From Sphingobium lignivorans (GTDB lineage Bacteria; Pseudomonadota; Alphaproteobacteria; Sphingomonadales; Sphingomonadaceae): a stretch of DNA of 64,000 nt. The position numbers were made by a program, and so were the translations under genes. Of the stretch, positions 1-8,344 are shown in pieces; position 1 is the stretch's first letter, and each line of letters begins with the position of its first letter. Under the pieces are notes generated by a model that saw nothing but the letters and a program-made list of their open reading frames with translations, was not told where the DNA came from and did no database searches. The stretch lies in NCBI RefSeq assembly GCF_014203955.1, contig NZ_JACHKA010000001.1, forward strand, positions 1,674,001-1,738,000, in the 5' to 3' direction.

Positions 1-2
1 AG

Positions 3-788
3 ACCGGTGGAACGGCAGCCTTCATCGATGCCGAGCATGCGCTCGATCCGGTCTATGCGAAGAAGCTCGGCGTGAACATCGACGAGCTGATCGTCTCCCA
101 GCCCGATACGGGCGAGCAGGCTCTGGAGATCGCCGACACGCTGGTGCGCTCGAATGCGATCGACGTGCTGGTGATCGACTCGGTTGCGGCGCTGGTGCCG
201 CGGGCCGAGATCGAAGGCGAGATGGGCGACAGCCATGTCGGGCTTCAGGCAAGGCTCATGAGCCAAGCCCTGCGCAAGCTCACCGGGTCGATCAGTCGCT
301 CGCGCTGCATGGTGATCTTCATCAATCAGGTGCGCATGAAGATCGGGGTGATGTACGGCAATCCGGAAACGACGACCGGCGGTAATGCACTGAAATTCTA
401 TGCTTCTGTTCGCCTCGATATCCGCCGCACCGGCCAGATCAAGGACAGGGACGAGATCACCGGCAATGCGACGCGTGTGAAGGTGGTCAAGAACAAGGTC
501 GCGCCGCCGTTCAAGCAGGTCGAGTTCGACATCATGTATGGCGAGGGCATTTCCAAGATCGGCGAGATTCTCGATCTTGGCGTCAAGGCCGGGATCATCG
601 AAAAGTCGGGTGCCTGGTTTTCCTACGATTCGGTTCGCATTGGTCAGGGACGGGAGAATGCCAAGCAGTTCCTGCGCGAGAATCCGGAAATGACGACCAA
701 GCTGGAGCGCGCGATTCGGGCTCGCACCGAGGATGTCGCCGAAGGCATGATGGCCGGCCCGGAAAGCGATGATGCGGGCGAAGAGTGA
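3..788 (+). CDS. recA: Recombinase RecA, 3' part (5' end outside window)
   Basis: RecA forms ATP-dependent filaments on single-stranded DNA for homologous recombination and triggers LexA self-cleavage in the SOS response. The reading frame is open from the window edge (first full codon at 3), so the N-terminus and the Walker A loop are missing. What remains includes the AEHALDP segment, the Walker B strand [11 protein letters not shown], the L1 loop region [18 protein letters not shown], loop L2 with [20 protein letters not shown], and the C-terminal domain ending in an acidic tail (ESDDAGEE). All are standard for bacterial RecA. An intrinsic terminator follows at 852-881. The gene that usually lies close downstream in this group, alaS, begins only at 17821. 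Confidence 0.97.
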   Translation, partial: TGGTAAFIDAEHALDPVYAKKLGVNIDELIVSQPDTGEQALEIADTLVRSNAIDVLVIDSVAALVPRAEIEGEMGDSHVGLQARLMSQALRKLTGSISRSRCMVIFINQVRMKIGVMYGNPETTTGGNALKFYASVRLDIRRTGQIKDRDEITGNATRVKVVKNKVAPPFKQVEFDIMYGEGISKIGEILDLGVKAGIIEKSGAWFSYDSVRIGQGRENAKQFLRENPEMTTKLERAIRARTEDVAEGMMAGPESDDAGEE

Positions 789-851
789 GCCATGACATTG
801 GTATCGGGAAATTGGTTCAAGTGAGTTCTAATGACCGTTGACAGACCGTGA

Positions 852-881
852 AGCGAGCGCCGGATTTTTGGCGCCGCTTTT
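852..881 (+). terminator. Intrinsic terminator of recA
   Basis: AGCG-a-GCGCC (852-861, one bulged A at 856) pairs with GGCGC-CGCT (870-878) around an 8-base loop, and TTTT follows at 878-881. It lies 64 bases after the recA stop. The next gene is on the other strand and converges on it. Confidence 0.75.
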
Positions 882-920
882 CGTCACCTCATCTACTGTA
901 ATGCCATCTGGGAGCGCTTC

Positions 921-1892
921 CTACGAGTGCTTCGTCACGCTTCTCTCGAGAGCGCGCCTGCGGAACTCGCGGGGAGCAACGGAATATTTCTCGTGAAATG
1001 TCCGGGTGAAATGCGCAGAGCTGTTGAAACCCCAGGAAAAGGCAATTTCGGTCAGCGTATGCATGCTCCATGCCGGGTTGCTCATCTGGCGGGCGCATTC
1101 CTCGAGCCGGCGGCGCAGGATATAGGCCAGTATCTTTTCACCGCCGCTTGCGAACACGGTACGAAGGTGACGGCCCGAGACGCGTAACCTGGCAGAAATC
1201 AGGGCAGGAGACAGATCGGGATCGCGCAGATTGTCCTCGATGAACTGGATGACGTCCCGACGCCGTTGCCACGCGATGGCCGAGGCATCCGCGAGGGGGG
1301 CATTGCTGGATGTGTAGGACATCGAGATCATCTCGAGCAGGTAGCGCGCGACCCGCTCCTCATCGAGCGGTGAGCAGCCCGGCCCCTGCCCGGAACCCAG
1401 TTCACGCACCATGGCCGCCGCCGCGCCAATCAGGCCTGCCGCACGTCCGAGACGCTGCCCGCAGAATTGCTCGGGCGTCGGCAGGTAGGTGGACAGGATC
1501 TTGAGCGGCACGCGGACCATGATGTTGACCGCCGGTCCCTCGGTCTTGAAGAAATGGGGAAGTCCGGTGTCGCACAGCACGAAGTCGCCCGGCGTCAGTT
1601 CCGACTCTTTGCCGCACTGGTAGAAAGTGCCTGTCCCTTCCGCCTGAAGAAGGAAATTATACAGGCGTGGCGCCCCGATGACGATGTCGCTTCGCCTGCG
1701 CTCCACGCTGCAGCGATCCATGGCATGGCGCGCGATCTTGACCGGACCGAGCTGCGTGATCCGCAGTTCCGCGTCGAACCTGTCCGTATCACCGGGCGTG
1801 AACTCGCATTTGCTCATACGCGTGGCATAGAGCGCGGCCCAGGCAGCCCCTCTGTCGGCACGGGGCAGGCCATTCGTGCTGATCAAGTCCAT
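921..1892 (-). CDS. AraC-family transcriptional regulator
   Basis: Predicted activator of about 323 residues. The N-terminal half looks like the AraC-binding-like cupin domain (PF14525 type), with a segment around GDFVLCDTGLPHFF. The last about 100 residues form a double helix-turn-helix: RRRDVIQFIEDNLRDPDLSPALISARLRVSGRHLR, then LTEIAFSWGFNSSAHFTRTFHEKYSVAPREFRR, the usual AraC signature. The frame is open to 1970, but the ATG at 1892 is preferred because GGGAGAGG lies a few bases upstream. The gene is divergent from the triple-NTF2 gene at 2199, so it is the natural candidate regulator of the 2.2-10.4 kb block. That link is inference from position; the effector is unknown. Confidence 0.9.
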   Translation of the reverse strand: MDLISTNGLPRADRGAAWAALYATRMSKCEFTPGDTDRFDAELRITQLGPVKIARHAMDRCSVERRRSDIVIGAPRLYNFLLQAEGTGTFYQCGKESELTPGDFVLCDTGLPHFFKTEGPAVNIMVRVPLKILSTYLPTPEQFCGQRLGRAAGLIGAAAAMVRELGSGQGPGCSPLDEERVARYLLEMISMSYTSSNAPLADASAIAWQRRRDVIQFIEDNLRDPDLSPALISARLRVSGRHLRTVFASGGEKILAYILRRRLEECARQMSNPAWSMHTLTEIAFSWGFNSSAHFTRTFHEKYSVAPREFRRRALERSVTKHS

Positions 1893-2198
1893 CAAGCGAC
1901 CTCTCCCGGAGAAGCCCGCCATTTCGAGGGGCGGTGCGTCGATCTTAGGCCGAAATGGTCGCATCACCAATAATCCCTGTCAACGCATGAACCATAGGTC
2001 ACCTGTCGGGGGCCGGTTCCCGGCGGCGCCATCCGAGGCGTACCGGATCGCTCCGGGTGGTCGCCGGTCTGCCGGGCAAGGGGTGATTTTGACTGAAATG
2101 GCGCAATCTTCGGTGACTGAGTGCCGGCGCGGCGGTTCGGCCTTGCCCGCCGCTCTTACCCTGCACATGCTGACCAAAAACCGCCTGGGGAGGCTTGA
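1893..2198. promoter_or_regulatory. Divergent intergenic region, AraC regulator / triple-NTF2 gene
   Basis: About 306 bases separate the two divergent starts. The region should hold both promoters and any AraC-type operator. I could not pick out a convincing -35/-10 pair or a clear direct repeat by eye. The only feature I trust is the Shine-Dalgarno GGGGAGG at about 2187-2193, in front of the GTG at 2199. Confidence 0.45.
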
Positions 2199-4319
2199 GT
2201 GCCGCGTTTCATACTCCACCTTGTCACGCTTCTCGTCATTCTGGTGTGGCCGGCGATGCCGGCGTTCGCGCAAGGGCAGGCGGCGTCGGAAATCGACGAA
2301 GTGGCGCGCGATGTCGGACGCCTTGAATCGCTTCGGGCCGTGAAAACGCTTCAGCGAATCTATGCCCAATATGCGCAATATGGCTTGTGGCAGGACATGG
2401 CCGGCCTGTTTGCCAGCGATGGCAAAGTGATCTGGGGCGAGGAAAGGATCAGCGGCCGGGGCGCGATCGCATCATGGCTGGCGGGTCGCAGCGGCCCGGC
2501 GGGGCAGGCTGGTGCCCTGAACACGGAATTGATCGATGATCCTCTGGTGAACCTCTCGACCGATGGTCGCTCCGCGGAGGGGCGCTGGCGCGGGCTCGCT
2601 CTTCGCGGAGACGGCAAGGGCAGGGCGTGGATGGAAGGCGGCGTGTATGAGAACCGCTATGTGCTCGAGAATGGCGAATGGAAGATCGCCACGCTCCACT
2701 ATCATCCGGAATATGAAGGACGCTACGAGACCGGCTGGAGCAATGTCGGGCAGAAGGACCTGCCGATCGTTCCCTATCATTTCAAGACGGATGAGGCCGG
2801 TGTCCCGATACCCAGGCCGCACGGCGCAGCGCCAGTGAGCGGAGCGCCCCCGGACGCGCTTTCGCGCCGCGTAGCCGCACTGAACGCCGAAGATGACGTC
2901 CGCAATCTTCAGCACGCTTATGGCTATTATGTGGACAGGCGCATGTGGGACGATGTCGTCGACCTGTTCGCGCGCGACGGCGTGATCGAATTGGGCGGCA
3001 AGGTCTACAGGGGCCAGCAGGGTGTCCACAGAGCCATGGAGATTATGGGGCCTCAAGGCCTCCGCCAGGGCATTCTCAATGCCCATCTGCCTTTCGGCAC
3101 GGTTGTGGAGGTCATGCCCGGCGGGCGCGAGGCCTATACGCGGGGCACCGAGCTGGCGATGATCGGTGATGCGGAAGCCGGCACCGCTCGCTGGAAAGTG
3201 CATGTGTTCCGCAACCGCTTCGTGCGCGAGCAGGGCGTGTGGAAAGTCCGGGAAATGCGGGTCACCCCGATCATGGACGTCGACTACAAGGCCGGCTGGG
3301 GCACGGACCCCCTCGGTCCGAAGAGTGCTGGCCTGCCGCCCATGCCGGTCTTCCCCCGGGCTTACGCGCCCGCAACTGGGCGGGCTTCTGCGGGCGGGCG
3401 CCGGATCGCCGCCGTGGCGCCGCTCACCGGGCCGATGCCAAAAGGGGAACGCGCAGTCAGAGCAAAGGACCTTGCGGACGTTCGTCGCCGCCTGCTCCGG
3501 TCCCAAGCCTGGGATGGCACGGAGAATGTCTCCTCCGCTTATGGCCATTGTCTGGACGATCATCAGTGGCCGTGCATGTCGGGGCTCTTTGCCGAAAAGG
3601 GGAACAAGCAATCGCCATTCGCCGGCTATTATTTCGGGCGCGATCGCATCGCTGCCGCGGCGACGGCGATGTACGGCGCAACGCGCGATCCCTCGACCGT
3701 GATGCGGCAGCGCATTGCCTATCACTGGCGCATAGCGCCGGTCATCCACGTCTCGCATGATGGACGCTCGGCCTTGCTGCGCACCTATCTCTTCCATCCC
3801 AACACGGCCCGGTATGACCCTTCGAGCGGCCAGCCGAACACGGGAAACACGATCCAGACCGGCATGTATCCAAACGACCAGGTCGTGCTCGAAAACGGGA
3901 TCTGGCGCCTGTGGACCCTCACGATCGACGAGCCTTACATGATGATGCCTCACTGGCAGGGCGGCTGGTCTGCCGCCAGGGTTCCGCCGCCGGGCGGCGG
4001 CATGCGCGCGAGCCCGTTGCTGCAGAGATATCCGCCCGACCTGCTGCTCACCGATCTCGGCAAGCGCGAGGAGGGCTTCGCGGGGGGAACCGGGACCAAG
4101 ATCGACTGGCCGGGCATCCTGCCGATGTGGTTCCACTATCGCAATCCGGTCAGCGGCCGCGTGCCGGAGCGTTACTGGCCCGACTGCGTGCCCTGCGAGG
4201 CGCGCCCGGACGTGCGACTGACCAGCAATGGTTACCAGATGCCGCCGACCGGCCCGTCCGTGGATGGTCTGGAACTGGGTTTGTCGATGCGCGACGAGGA
4301 TGGTGCGGGGCGCAAATAG
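2199..4319 (+). CDS. Exported triple NTF2/SnoaL-like domain protein (paralogue A)
   Basis: A 706-residue protein of unknown function. Residues 1-24 look like a signal peptide (FILHLVTLLVILVWPAMPAFAQ), so a periplasmic location is predicted. Three repeats of an NTF2/SnoaL_4-like module follow: about 33-190, 221-368 and 423-590. Each starts with a helix of the kind LQxxYxxYxxxxxWxDxxxLFA and ends with a strand such as NGEWKIATLHYHPEYEG. SnoaL-fold enzymes such as LinA and scytalone dehydratase use an Asp/His pair. By my alignment, module 2 has D246 and H296, module 3 has D453/D454 and H509/H517, and module 1 has Q60 and E110 instead. The C-terminal about 100 residues carry MWFHYRNPVSGRVPERYW and a CVPC pair (663/666). 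The start is GTG with GGGGAGG upstream. A paralogue lies at 8341. A dehydratase, isomerase or binding role is possible but unproven. Confidence 0.82.
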   Translation: MPRFILHLVTLLVILVWPAMPAFAQGQAASEIDEVARDVGRLESLRAVKTLQRIYAQYAQYGLWQDMAGLFASDGKVIWGEERISGRGAIASWLAGRSGPAGQAGALNTELIDDPLVNLSTDGRSAEGRWRGLALRGDGKGRAWMEGGVYENRYVLENGEWKIATLHYHPEYEGRYETGWSNVGQKDLPIVPYHFKTDEAGVPIPRPHGAAPVSGAPPDALSRRVAALNAEDDVRNLQHAYGYYVDRRMWDDVVDLFARDGVIELGGKVYRGQQGVHRAMEIMGPQGLRQGILNAHLPFGTVVEVMPGGREAYTRGTELAMIGDAEAGTARWKVHVFRNRFVREQGVWKVREMRVTPIMDVDYKAGWGTDPLGPKSAGLPPMPVFPRAYAPATGRASAGGRRIAAVAPLTGPMPKGERAVRAKDLADVRRRLLRSQAWDGTENVSSAYGHCLDDHQWPCMSGLFAEKGNKQSPFAGYYFGRDRIAAAATAMYGATRDPSTVMRQRIAYHWRIAPVIHVSHDGRSALLRTYLFHPNTARYDPSSGQPNTGNTIQTGMYPNDQVVLENGIWRLWTLTIDEPYMMMPHWQGGWSAARVPPPGGGMRASPLLQRYPPDLLLTDLGKREEGFAGGTGTKIDWPGILPMWFHYRNPVSGRVPERYWPDCVPCEARPDVRLTSNGYQMPPTGPSVDGLELGLSMRDEDGAGRK

Positions 4320-4699
4320 GGTCCCCAAGCCCGGCGGGAGGGGGCTCGATCCCCGCCTTGGTCAGTGCAGGGGTATGAATATTCCGCTGTTCGGAAAGCT
4401 CCAAAACCCTCCTTTTCCAGCCATCACGCGGGAAATAGACTCGTGCTTCCGACGGGCCACCAGTCGCATGGATTGTCCATCATGCAATGGGCTGCACCTG
4501 TCGTGAACGATGAGCCGTAACTGCTGCCAAAGCCGACAATTCTGGGCGCCGATCTGGGGAAGTTAAGAAATTTGGGCCGGGTAAACCCCTGTTCCTCGGT
4601 GGTCTTGCCGGATCATCCGGGGGCCGGAGACGCGGTGGTGGCCGGGGCTCTGGCGCCAATGAGACCGAAATTCGGAAAATAAAATTCAAGGGAGTGGAA
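4320..4699. other. Intergenic leader before the TonB-dependent receptor
   Basis: Non-coding by inspection. It contains a GC-rich imperfect hairpin at about 4324-4360 (CCAA and GGCGGG pairing with CCCGCC and TTGG, with a 4-base bulge) just after the upstream stop. No T-run follows it, so it is a weak terminator candidate. The rest should hold the receptor promoter, but I see no convincing consensus. Confidence 0.4.
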
Positions 4700-7204
4700 A
4701 TGAAAAACAGGATGAAAGAAGTCGCTTCGACTTTGGCACTGGCGTCCGCGATCGTGATCGCCTCGCCGGTTCTGGCCCAGGATACGGCAGCGGCGCCCCG
4801 CGAACAGGGAATCCAGGACATCGTCGTGACCGCGACGCGGCAGGCCACGAACATGCAGGACACGCCAATCGCGATCACGGCCGTCACGTCCGAAGCGCTC
4901 GAAGAGCGCGGGCTGAAGTCCGTCGCTGACCTGACCGCCCTCGTGCCCAATGCCGAGTTCCGCCGGACCCATGGTGCATTCGGACCCGGCGTGTCCGCAA
5001 GCATTCGTGGCATCGGAGCCTCCGACACGAATATCGGGAACGACCCCACCGTCGCCTACTATGTCGATGACATTTATTATCCGACCCTGCTGGGTTCCAA
5101 CTTTGACCTGCTCGACATCGGCCATATCGAGGTGCTGCGCGGGCCGCAGGGAACGCTGTTCGGTCGCAACTCGCTGGCGGGCGCGGTCAACATCGTTTCC
5201 AAGCAGCCGAATTTCAACGAACAGTCGGCTTATGTCGAGCTCAACGTCGGCCAGTATAACCGTACCGACGTTCGCGCGGGCTTCAACCTGCCGCTCGGCG
5301 AAAATCTTGCCCTGATGGTTTCCGGCGCGTTCAAGAAGCGGCAGGGGTATCAGAAGATGCTGGACTTCACATGCGAGATGAACCGGCGCGGCACGCCGGA
5401 ACTCGCCGGAGACGTACCGGTCTACAATCTCGCGACGACCAGCAATCCGAGATACACGCCGGATGATTGCGTCGTGGGACATCTGGGCGGCGAGGACGTT
5501 CAGGCGGTGCGCGCCAGCATGGCGTGGGAACCGGCAAGCAATGTCCGCCTGACGGTCACTGGTGAATTCATCCGCGACCAGTCGGAAAATCCGGCCGATA
5601 CCACCCTCTCGCTCAATCCGGCGCTCAACACGCCGAACGAGAATCTGACCTTCGGCTATTATGGCGTGGCCTATGATTCCCGGTTCATCACCGGCAATCC
5701 CTACACCACTTACGAGACCTACAATGATCCGATCGGCGCCGGCACGGTCATCCCCGGCCACACCTACTACAACGGCATGTCCACCCATGGCGGCCACACG
5801 CTTCCGGCGCGGAATGACCTCACCAACTGGGGCATCTCGGCCAAGCTGGTGGTTGGCTTGACCAGCGACATCGATCTCACCGCGATCGCCGGTTACCGCA
5901 GCCTGGATGAAACCCACATCTACCAGAAGGACGGCACGCCCCTGATGACCGAGATGACGACCAATGTCGTCACCAATGATTACACCACGGGTGAGCTCCG
6001 CCTCTCCGGGCAGCATGGCTGGATCGACTGGGTGGCCGGCGCCTTCTATTTCGAAGCCTCCGGGTTCCAGCATGCGGTGATCGATCAGCCCCGGACCGGC
6101 CTGATCCGCTATCTCAACAACAGCTTCGATCCGGTGAGCAAGGCGGTGTACGCCAATGCGACGGTTCGTCCGTTCGACAATGGCCTGAGCTTCACGGGTG
6201 GCCTGCGCTATTCCGATGACAAGAAGGTCGTGTCGCTGTCCAACCTCGTCGAGACTACGCCCAATCCAACGGACATCGAATTCGACGTCACGCCGGAAGC
6301 CAAGGTGCTGAGCTGGAAGCTGGGCGTAAACTACGAACTGAGCGCCAACATGCTGGTCTATGCGTCCGCCGCGACCGGCTATACCTTGCCGGGCTTCAAT
6401 CCGCGACCGCAGCAACCGAGCCAGATCGCGCAGTTCGACGGCAACGAGAGTGTCGCCTATGAACTCGGCGCCAAGCTGGACATGTTCGACCGGCGCCTGC
6501 GGCTGAACCTGGCGGGCTTCTACACGGACTTCAAGACGCGGCCGACGGCGCTTGCGGGACAGGAGCTTCTCCTTGGCCCGGACGGACAGCCCAGTCCCGG
6601 GAACAGCATCCTGATCCCGCTACCGGACGCGCCGGAAGGATCGACCACTTGCCGGCCGCGCACCCCGGCGGAGATATCCAGCGGCGTCCCGGGCTTCTCT
6701 TGCATCACGCGCAGCTTCTATCTCAACACGCCGGCAACGATCTGGGGTGTCGAGGCGGAAGCGACCGCACAACCGATCGATGGACTGGTTCTCAACGGGG
6801 CGGTTGGCTATCATAAGTTCAGCTCGCCTGACGTGGACAATCGCGCGATCAATCCTCGCCAGCCCGAGCCCTTCTGGTCGGCAAATGCGGGCATTCAGTA
6901 CACGATTGAAGGCATGCCGCTTGGAGGAACGCTGACTCCGAGACTGGACTGGAGCTATCAGGGCAGCCGCGCGCCGAGCACGCGCACGACAGCCTGGAAT
7001 CAGCCCGGCTATTCGTTGTTCAACACACGGCTGACCTATGACCTGCCCGATGCGGGCTTCGCCATCTCGGCCGGCGTGACCAACCTCTTCGACAAGCTCT
7101 ATTATGAGAATTTCTTCATCCTGCAGGATTCGGGACAATCGAACGTGCAGGGGCAACCCGCTGCGCCTCGCCAATGGTATCTGCAGGTCAAGAAGACGTT
7201 CTGA
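4700..7204 (+). CDS. TonB-dependent outer-membrane receptor
   Basis: Outer-membrane beta-barrel transporter that takes up its ligand using energy passed on by TonB-ExbBD. Residues 1-25 are a signal peptide ending SPVLAQ. A TonB-box-like IQDIVVTATR segment follows, then the plug domain (DTPIAITAVTSEALEERGLKSVADL, VSASIRGIG, VLRGPQGTLFGRNSLAGAVNIVSK). The 22-strand type barrel ends in aromatic Phe (LQVKKTF), as BAM substrates do. ATG 4700 is preferred over the GTG at 4694 because GGGAG sits correctly upstream. The length (834 residues) and plug motifs are of the type common in sphingomonad catabolic clusters rather than classic siderophore receptors. It sits between two exported triple-NTF2 proteins and next to a lipoprotein hydrolase, so it probably imports the substrate of this cluster. 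The ligand cannot be told from sequence. Confidence 0.95.
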   Translation: MKNRMKEVASTLALASAIVIASPVLAQDTAAAPREQGIQDIVVTATRQATNMQDTPIAITAVTSEALEERGLKSVADLTALVPNAEFRRTHGAFGPGVSASIRGIGASDTNIGNDPTVAYYVDDIYYPTLLGSNFDLLDIGHIEVLRGPQGTLFGRNSLAGAVNIVSKQPNFNEQSAYVELNVGQYNRTDVRAGFNLPLGENLALMVSGAFKKRQGYQKMLDFTCEMNRRGTPELAGDVPVYNLATTSNPRYTPDDCVVGHLGGEDVQAVRASMAWEPASNVRLTVTGEFIRDQSENPADTTLSLNPALNTPNENLTFGYYGVAYDSRFITGNPYTTYETYNDPIGAGTVIPGHTYYNGMSTHGGHTLPARNDLTNWGISAKLVVGLTSDIDLTAIAGYRSLDETHIYQKDGTPLMTEMTTNVVTNDYTTGELRLSGQHGWIDWVAGAFYFEASGFQHAVIDQPRTGLIRYLNNSFDPVSKAVYANATVRPFDNGLSFTGGLRYSDDKKVVSLSNLVETTPNPTDIEFDVTPEAKVLSWKLGVNYELSANMLVYASAATGYTLPGFNPRPQQPSQIAQFDGNESVAYELGAKLDMFDRRLRLNLAGFYTDFKTRPTALAGQELLLGPDGQPSPGNSILIPLPDAPEGSTTCRPRTPAEISSGVPGFSCITRSFYLNTPATIWGVEAEATAQPIDGLVLNGAVGYHKFSSPDVDNRAINPRQPEPFWSANAGIQYTIEGMPLGGTLTPRLDWSYQGSRAPSTRTTAWNQPGYSLFNTRLTYDLPDAGFAISAGVTNLFDKLYYENFFILQDSGQSNVQGQPAAPRQWYLQVKKTF

Positions 7205-7218
7205 TCGAAGACATGACA

Positions 7219-7252
7219 GGCGGCCGGAGCCAGAGCAGCTGATCCGGCCGCC
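7219..7252 (+). terminator. Strong hairpin after the TonB-dependent receptor gene
   Basis: GGCGGCCGG (7219-7227) is perfectly complementary to CCGGCCGCC (7244-7252) with a 16-base loop. There is no T-run after it, so it may be an mRNA-stabilising or attenuating stem rather than a full terminator between the receptor and the hydrolase. Confidence 0.5.
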
Positions 7253-7309
7253 CATCAGAAGGGCGTTCAGAGGACGCCGCTCGCCGGGAAGAAGAGGGGA
7301 GGCGTGTTG

Positions 7310-8344
7310 ATGGCACCAGGTAGATCGATGGCATGGGCCATCCTTGTCGCGCTTTCCGGCTGCGCGGCGGCCTCGTCTCCGCCTGCCGGCAGTGCATCGG
7401 CTCCCATGCTGATCGCGCGGCAGGGCGCATTCGAAGCGGGTGGAAGCCTTCTTCGCGAGGGCGATCGCACGCTGTCCTGCGATCATGGCCATGTCGAATA
7501 TCAGATTCCCGTCAATGCGCGGCGCACGTCGCTGTTCCTGTGGCACAGCTCGTCGGTCAAGGTGTGGCAGAACCGGTGGGATGGCGGGGAGGGCTTCCAG
7601 TCGATCTTCCTGAGGCGCCGCTACCCTGTCTATCTCTGGGACGGGCCCCGCGTCGGTCGCGGCAACTGGGGGTGCGAGCGCTATGTCTATGAGCCCCGCA
7701 CTGGCCGCGACCAGCAGAATTTCGTCTCCTGGCGGCTCGGCAGCCGTTATCCGGACTGGTTCCCCGGCGTTCAGTTTCCCACTGGCGACGCCGAGGCGCT
7801 GGATCAGGCGATGCGCGCGCGTTACTTCGAGTTCGACACCGTCGCGAATGCCCGGCTGGAGGCTGCTGCGGCGGCCAAGGCGATCGATCGCATCGGGCCC
7901 TCCGTCCTGGTCACCAATTCTGCGGGCGGGCTGCGCGCCCTGCTGACTGCCCTCGAGAGCGACAATGTGAAGGCGATCGTCGCTTACGAAAATCCCGGCT
8001 ATGTGTTCCCTGACGATGTGCAGGCGCCCGAGGGGCCGGAGCGCTTCGGTCCGGTCATTGTCCCGCCGGAGGTGTTCGAGCGGCTGACCCGCATTCCGAT
8101 TCAGTTCGTTTTCGGGGACAATCTCGACAAGTCCCCGTCCTGGGCCCAGTTTGCCGAAACCGCACGAAAATTCGTCGATATCGTCAATGCGCGTGGCGGG
8201 CGCGCGGAAATCCTGATGCTGCCCGCCGCCGGGCTCAAGGGGAATACCCACATTCCCTTTGCGGATCTCAACAATGTCGCCGTGGCCGATCTGCTTTCGG
8301 AGTATCTGGGCCGGCATGGGCTGGATCTCGAGGCCGAGAAATGA
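7310..8344 (+). CDS. Lipoprotein alpha/beta-hydrolase-like protein
   Basis: A 344-residue predicted lipoprotein. The N-terminus MAWAILVALSGCAAASS carries a lipobox (LSGC), so it should be membrane-anchored and face the periplasm. The body resembles alpha/beta-hydrolase-fold proteins: GPSVLVTNSAGGLRALL looks like the nucleophile elbow (T-N-S-A-G in place of G-x-S-x-G), and the late NTHIPFADLNN segment could supply the catalytic His. ATG 7310 is chosen over GTG 7304 and TTG 7307 because GGGGAGG lies 7 bases before it. Its last four bases overlap the next gene (ATGA), so the two are probably translationally coupled. An esterase acting with the triple-NTF2 protein is plausible, but the substrate and the Ser assignment are inferences. 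Confidence 0.8.
   Translation: MAPGRSMAWAILVALSGCAAASSPPAGSASAPMLIARQGAFEAGGSLLREGDRTLSCDHGHVEYQIPVNARRTSLFLWHSSSVKVWQNRWDGGEGFQSIFLRRRYPVYLWDGPRVGRGNWGCERYVYEPRTGRDQQNFVSWRLGSRYPDWFPGVQFPTGDAEALDQAMRARYFEFDTVANARLEAAAAAKAIDRIGPSVLVTNSAGGLRALLTALESDNVKAIVAYENPGYVFPDDVQAPEGPERFGPVIVPPEVFERLTRIPIQFVFGDNLDKSPSWAQFAETARKFVDIVNARGGRAEILMLPAAGLKGNTHIPFADLNNVAVADLLSEYLGRHGLDLEAEK

Noticed and set aside
2472..4328. 618-codon frame antisense to the triple-NTF2 gene A, and similar shadows at 4613-6415, 6620-8356 and 9592-10548
   Set aside because: Low-complexity, no domains, and each is the complement of a gene with clear features.
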